Assembly (NCBI GenBank): GCA_021205635.1
Contig: JAJPXC010000039.1
Coordinates: forward strand, 1-34,293
Direction: 5' to 3'
Length of the DNA: 34,293 bases
Source of the DNA: Bacteroidales bacterium
Lineage (GTDB): Bacteria > Bacteroidota > Bacteroidia > Bacteroidales > Muribaculaceae
Both the position numbers and the translations under genes were made by a program. This document shows positions 31,622-34,293 of the stretch, piece after piece; position 1 is the first letter of the stretch; each line of letters begins with the position of its first letter. The notes under the pieces were generated by a model, which worked only from the letters and a program-made list of their open reading frames with translations, was not told the origin of the DNA and made no database searches.

Positions 31622-32953
31622 TTGGACTTCGACCCTTTACCGGCTAATGCCGGATTTTGTTGCATTTTAGGCTTCATCGACACGTTCGGTGCCGCTCAGA
31701 TTGTGGCCTTGTGCCTGGCTGTCATAGCCCTTTTCATATCCGGATTCATCTCAGGAAGCGAAACAGCATTCTTCTCCCTCAACACTTCCGACCTCGAGGA
31801 GATCGACGACACCCCGCGCGGGGAGGCCGTCATCAAGCTATTGAAGCAACCCGAGCGCTTGCTCGCCACCATCCTTATCGCCAACAACCTGGTGAACGTG
31901 ACCATCGTCGTGCTGTGCTCCTTCGCCTTGACGCCCCTGTTCGAGGGGATGTCGCCCGTGGCCAATTTCATACTGCAAACGGTAATCCTGACTTTCCTGA
32001 TCCTGCTGTTCGGCGAGATAATCCCCAAGCTGTACTCCAATTCCAACTCACTGAAGTGGGCACTCGGAGCCTACCCCGGGCTCAACTTCGCGGTGAAACT
32101 GTTCTCGCCGCTGGCGTCGATGCTCGTCAAAAGTTCGGGTTTCGTCAATCGCGTCGTCACCCGCAAGGCGCAAAACATCTCCACCGACGAGCTTTCACAA
32201 GCTCTTGAGATAACTCAAGTGCAAGGCGCTGAGCAGAAAGAGATGCTAGAGGGCATACTCAAATTCGGCGACACCACAGCCGCCGAGATCATGACCCCGC
32301 GTGTCGACATCACCGACCTCGACATCGACATGACATTCGACGAAGTGATGGAAACCGTAATCTCCACCGGCTACGCCCGTCTACCAGTCGTCGAGGATAC
32401 CCAGGATAACATCCGCGGCATCCTCTACTCCCGCGACCTATTACCTTATATAGAGAAGCGCGAACCCGATTTCCGCTGGCAGACGCTCATGCGCGAACCC
32501 TATTACGTGCCCGAGTCGCGCATGATCGACGACCTGCTCGAGGATTTCCGAAAACTCAAAATCCATATCGCTGTGGTCGTGGACGAGTTTGGTGGCACCC
32601 AAGGCGTCGTTACCCTCGAGGACGTGCTCGAGGAGATCGTGGGCGACATCAACGACGAATACGACGAGGACGAGCAAACCTACAAGCGCCTGCCCGACAA
32701 CACTTACATATTTGAGGGCAAGACCCTGCTCAACGACTTCTTCAAGGTCACCGGCCTCGACGAGGAGGAATACCAACCGGTGGCCGAGGATTGCGAGACC
32801 CTCGCCGGCATGCTGCTCAACATCAAAGGCGACTTCCCCAAGGAGAAAGAGCCATTGGTCTATGGCCACTGCCGCTTTCTCATCCTCGACATCGACCACC
32901 ATCGCATCGCCTCGGTGAGAGTAAAGGTGATGAACGAAATCCAAAACCAATGA
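31622..32953 (+). CDS. gldE: GldE-like DUF21/CBS/CorC membrane protein
   Basis: 443 aa. The start is inferred at TTG 31622: an in-frame stop lies just upstream at 31613, the first ATG would cut off the first membrane segment, and the beginning LDFDPLP resembles GldE proteins that start MDxDPLP. The N-terminal DUF21/CNNM region (about 20-190) has four membrane helices, a CBS pair follows (about 205-330, MTPRVDITDLD and GILYSRDLLPYI) and then a CorC/HlyC domain. GldE is needed, with GldD, for gliding in Flavobacteria, but homologs are kept in non-gliding Bacteroidales where the role may be metal transport or envelope assembly. The gldD gene overlaps its stop (ATGA). Confidence 0.88.
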   Translation: MDFDPLPANAGFCCILGFIDTFGAAQIVALCLAVIALFISGFISGSETAFFSLNTSDLEEIDDTPRGEAVIKLLKQPERLLATILIANNLVNVTIVVLCSFALTPLFEGMSPVANFILQTVILTFLILLFGEIIPKLYSNSNSLKWALGAYPGLNFAVKLFSPLASMLVKSSGFVNRVVTRKAQNISTDELSQALEITQVQGAEQKEMLEGILKFGDTTAAEIMTPRVDITDLDIDMTFDEVMETVISTGYARLPVVEDTQDNIRGILYSRDLLPYIEKREPDFRWQTLMREPYYVPESRMIDDLLEDFRKLKIHIAVVVDEFGGTQGVVTLEDVLEEIVGDINDEYDEDEQTYKRLPDNTYIFEGKTLLNDFFKVTGLDEEEYQPVAEDCETLAGMLLNIKGDFPKEKEPLVYGHCRFLILDIDHHRIASVRVKVMNEIQNQ

Positions 32954-33570
32954 TCTCTCTAAGGCCGCATTTGCCCTATAAGGCCTATAAGGCCTATAAG
33001 CCCCATAAACTGCTGGGAATATTGGGAGGGATTCTCCTTTTGGAGAGTTGCTCGCAAGGGGAGAAGGCAGTCAACATTCCCCGGCCCGAGGCTTGGCCAC
33101 GCGTCGACCTGTATACCGAGAAGATGGACACTGTAGAGGGGCTCCCGTTGCTTTTCGAGGCAAATACCGATGCCTTGGCCACAACCTCCCGGGAGGATGC
33201 GGGATGGTGGGTGAACGTGCGCTACCCTCAGTATCGCGCCACATTATATATATCTATGACACCGGTCGACGCGGCCACCGAGCAGAAGGTGATCGACAAC
33301 CGCGTGGAGCGCATCTCGCGCAATATCGGCGGTCGCACCACCGAGATGACCGAATTGACCACCCCTTCGGGTTTCCACGCCTCGGTGACGATGACCCGCA
33401 CGGCCTCGGTGACCCCCGTGCAGTTTATTGCTACGCTACCCCAAATGTGGGTGGTGAGCGGCAGCCTCGCCTTGGACAAAGCGCCGTCGTCGCCCGACTC
33501 CATCGCTCCCGTGATTGAAGCCGTGCAAGGCGACGTGATCCGCATGCTGCAACACCTCAAGCCCTTGTGA
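32950..33570 (+). CDS. gldD: GldD lipoprotein
   Basis: 206 aa from ATG 32950, overlapping gldE by four bases. The N-terminus has an unusual Tyr/Lys/Ala-rich basic region encoded by a 9-bp repeat, then a hydrophobic core and lipobox LESC (about Cys34). The family signature PRPEAWPRVDLY follows soon after, with the WWVNVRYPQYRATLYISM core and a C-terminal FIATLPQMWVVSGSLALDKAP. GldD is an envelope lipoprotein acting with GldE; its molecular function is unknown. Gene order gldE-gldD-phosphopantetheinyl transferase is a common Bacteroidales arrangement as I know it. Confidence 0.88.
   Translation: MISLRPHLPYKAYKAYKPHKLLGILGGILLLESCSQGEKAVNIPRPEAWPRVDLYTEKMDTVEGLPLLFEANTDALATTSREDAGWWVNVRYPQYRATLYISMTPVDAATEQKVIDNRVERISRNIGGRTTEMTELTTPSGFHASVTMTRTASVTPVQFIATLPQMWVVSGSLALDKAPSSPDSIAPVIEAVQGDVIRMLQHLKPL
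32975..33001. repeat. 9-bp repeat in the GldD signal region
   Basis: Three units, CCTATAAGG twice and CCTATAAGC once, encode a repeated Tyr-Lys-Ala in the basic start of the lipoprotein signal. The period keeps the frame, so copy number can change the N-region charge. Confidence 0.75.
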
Positions 33571-34133
33571 TGCGCCTCAAAATAGAAGATATTGACATTT
33601 ATATAATGCCAGGCCGAGGGCGACCCGACTTACATTCTCCTGTTGACGCGTCCCCTCAGCAGGATGGAAATCGACCGGCCCACGGGTCGACACCCTCACG
33701 AAGGTCCCGCGAGATCGCCCTCCGCGACATTCTGGTCGCCGAGGCCTTCGGACCTGAGGCCAAGCTGGTTCACGACGAGCACGGCGCCCCCTCAATCGCC
33801 GGATTCAACGGCCATATATCCATTACCCACAGCCGCGACTCGGTGGCCCTGGCCATTTCCCCATCCCAACGGATCGGTATCGACATCGAGCACCCTCGCG
33901 ACACGCAACTCCAAAGGGTAAAAGAACGGTTCGTTTCCCCGAAAGACTCCCCCATCCTCTCCCTTCTGCATCTATGGACAGCCAAGGAGGCGGTCTATAA
34001 AGCCGCCGCCAGCCCCGGCCTCTCGCTCACCGACATCGTGGTCACACCTCAAAGCGCCACCATCCCCGATGGGCGCCAATTCAACCTATGCTGGCATAAT
34101 ATAGGCGATGAGATGTTATGCGTGGTCTACTAA
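33570..34133 (+). CDS. 4'-phosphopantetheinyl transferase (Sfp-like)
   Basis: 187 aa from ATG 33570, sharing its A with the gldD stop (TGATG); a GTG one codon earlier is possible. The enzyme loads the phosphopantetheine arm from CoA onto acyl or peptidyl carrier proteins. The magnesium-binding motif GIDIE is at about residues 101-105 and WTAKEAVYKA, with the conserved Lys-Glu, at about 136-145; GHISITHSRDSVALAI precedes them. It is near the short end of the family. Residues about 14-45 (GRGRPDLHSPVDASPQQDG region) are low-complexity and derive from a palindromic element; homologs usually go straight from the first strand to the SRRSREIALRD helix. Confidence 0.88.
   Translation: MRLKIEDIDIYIMPGRGRPDLHSPVDASPQQDGNRPAHGSTPSRRSREIALRDILVAEAFGPEAKLVHDEHGAPSIAGFNGHISITHSRDSVALAISPSQRIGIDIEHPRDTQLQRVKERFVSPKDSPILSLLHLWTAKEAVYKAAASPGLSLTDIVVTPQSATIPDGRQFNLCWHNIGDEMLCVVY
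33627..33672. repeat. In-gene palindromic element (copy C)
   Basis: GACTTACATTCTCCTG (33627-33642) and, inverted, TCCCCTCAGCAGGATGGAAA (33651-33670). The arms face each other and can fold. The upstream GCCGAGGGCGACCC matches the G/C-rich lead of copies A and B. It lies in frame near the start of the phosphopantetheinyl transferase gene. Confidence 0.6.
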
Positions 34134-34189
34134 ATGAGAAAATGCTGAAAACTGAAAAACTGAAAACTAAATTATTTTTCGCCAAAAAT

Positions 34190-34220
34190 TTTGCAGTTTA
34201 GCGAAAAAGGCGTAACTTTG
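34190..34220 (+). promoter_or_regulatory. Promoter of the tRNA-Arg gene
   Basis: TTTG (34190-34193), 19 bases, then TAACTTTG (34213-34220), a perfect Bacteroidota consensus, 22 bases before the tRNA. The spacer before it holds a short CTGAAAA repeat (34144-34166). Confidence 0.7.
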
Positions 34221-34242
34221 CACTCGCAATCCCAACAAGGAT

Positions 34243-34293
34243 GGCTCCTTAGCTCAACTGAATAGAGCATCTGACTACGGATCAGAAGGTTAC
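34243..34293 (+). tRNA. tRNA-Arg (ACG), cut by the window edge
   Basis: The acceptor strand GGCTCCT begins at 34243, followed by TA, a D-stem GCTC/GAGC with loop AACTGAATA, then the anticodon stem TCTGA/TCAGA around loop CTACGGA. The loop places anticodon ACG, read as arginine (CGU, and CGC/CGA when A34 is modified to inosine). The T-arm and 3' acceptor strand are beyond the window. Confidence 0.85.

Overview
The window looks like the chromosome of a gut-type Bacteroidales bacterium, with a Muribaculaceae/Prevotellaceae-like member my best guess. Four things point there: Bacteroidota promoters (a -7 box TAnnTTTG or TAnnTTCG, with a TTG/TTTG about 17-20 bp upstream where one is present), the GldE-GldD pair, a DUF4493/PCMD lipoprotein locus, and Bacteroidota-type outer-membrane barrels. 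Genes are moderately GC-rich and tightly packed (ATGA, TAATG or zero-gap junctions), while promoters and degraded spacers are AT-rich. I see no rRNA, CRISPR array, insertion sequence or phage gene.

Layout. 1-302: AT-rich noncoding DNA with strong hairpins. 303-3671 (-): three-gene redox operon (NapH/NapG-like fusion, Tat-type aldo/keto reductase with ferredoxin domain, DUF1893 protein). 3786-6007 (+): a sugar kinase fused to a RapZ C-terminal domain, overlapping a MurU-like nucleotidyltransferase, probably cell-wall amino-sugar salvage. 6068-7099 (-): an OprO/OprP-type porin. 7317-10601 (+): ftsY, rimO and a menF-like isochorismate synthase. 10644-13254 (-): a TerB/TerB-C protein and a DUF2791 ATPase, a candidate stress or defence pair without its usual helicase. 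13365-19927 (-): a five-gene surface locus (DUF4493+PCMD lipoprotein, DUF4493 lipoprotein, two paralogous beta-barrels, PCMD lipoprotein). 20103-20795 (+): a cysteine-free sirtuin, followed by a frameshifted gene remnant. 21531-25621 (-): glgB, aroC and a TIGR01212 radical-SAM gene, end to end. 25640-28189 (-): a PorT-like barrel and a long-chain acyl-CoA ligase. 28674-31540 (+): a four-subunit 2-oxoacid:ferredoxin oxidoreductase. 31622-34133 (+): gldE, gldD and a phosphopantetheinyl transferase. The window ends inside a tRNA-Arg(ACG).

The most unusual signal cuts across genes. A short palindromic element family (core GACTTCCATCCTCCTGAGGG) occurs about seven times, three times between genes and apparently four times in frame inside genes (MurU-like, TerB, TIGR01212 and phosphopantetheinyl transferase), where it encodes extra low-complexity loops. 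Minisatellites with 7-9 bp units also sit at many gene boundaries, and one encodes a Gly-Asn-Pro repeat in the TerB protein. Functional calls rest on motif recognition by eye; no database search was possible.
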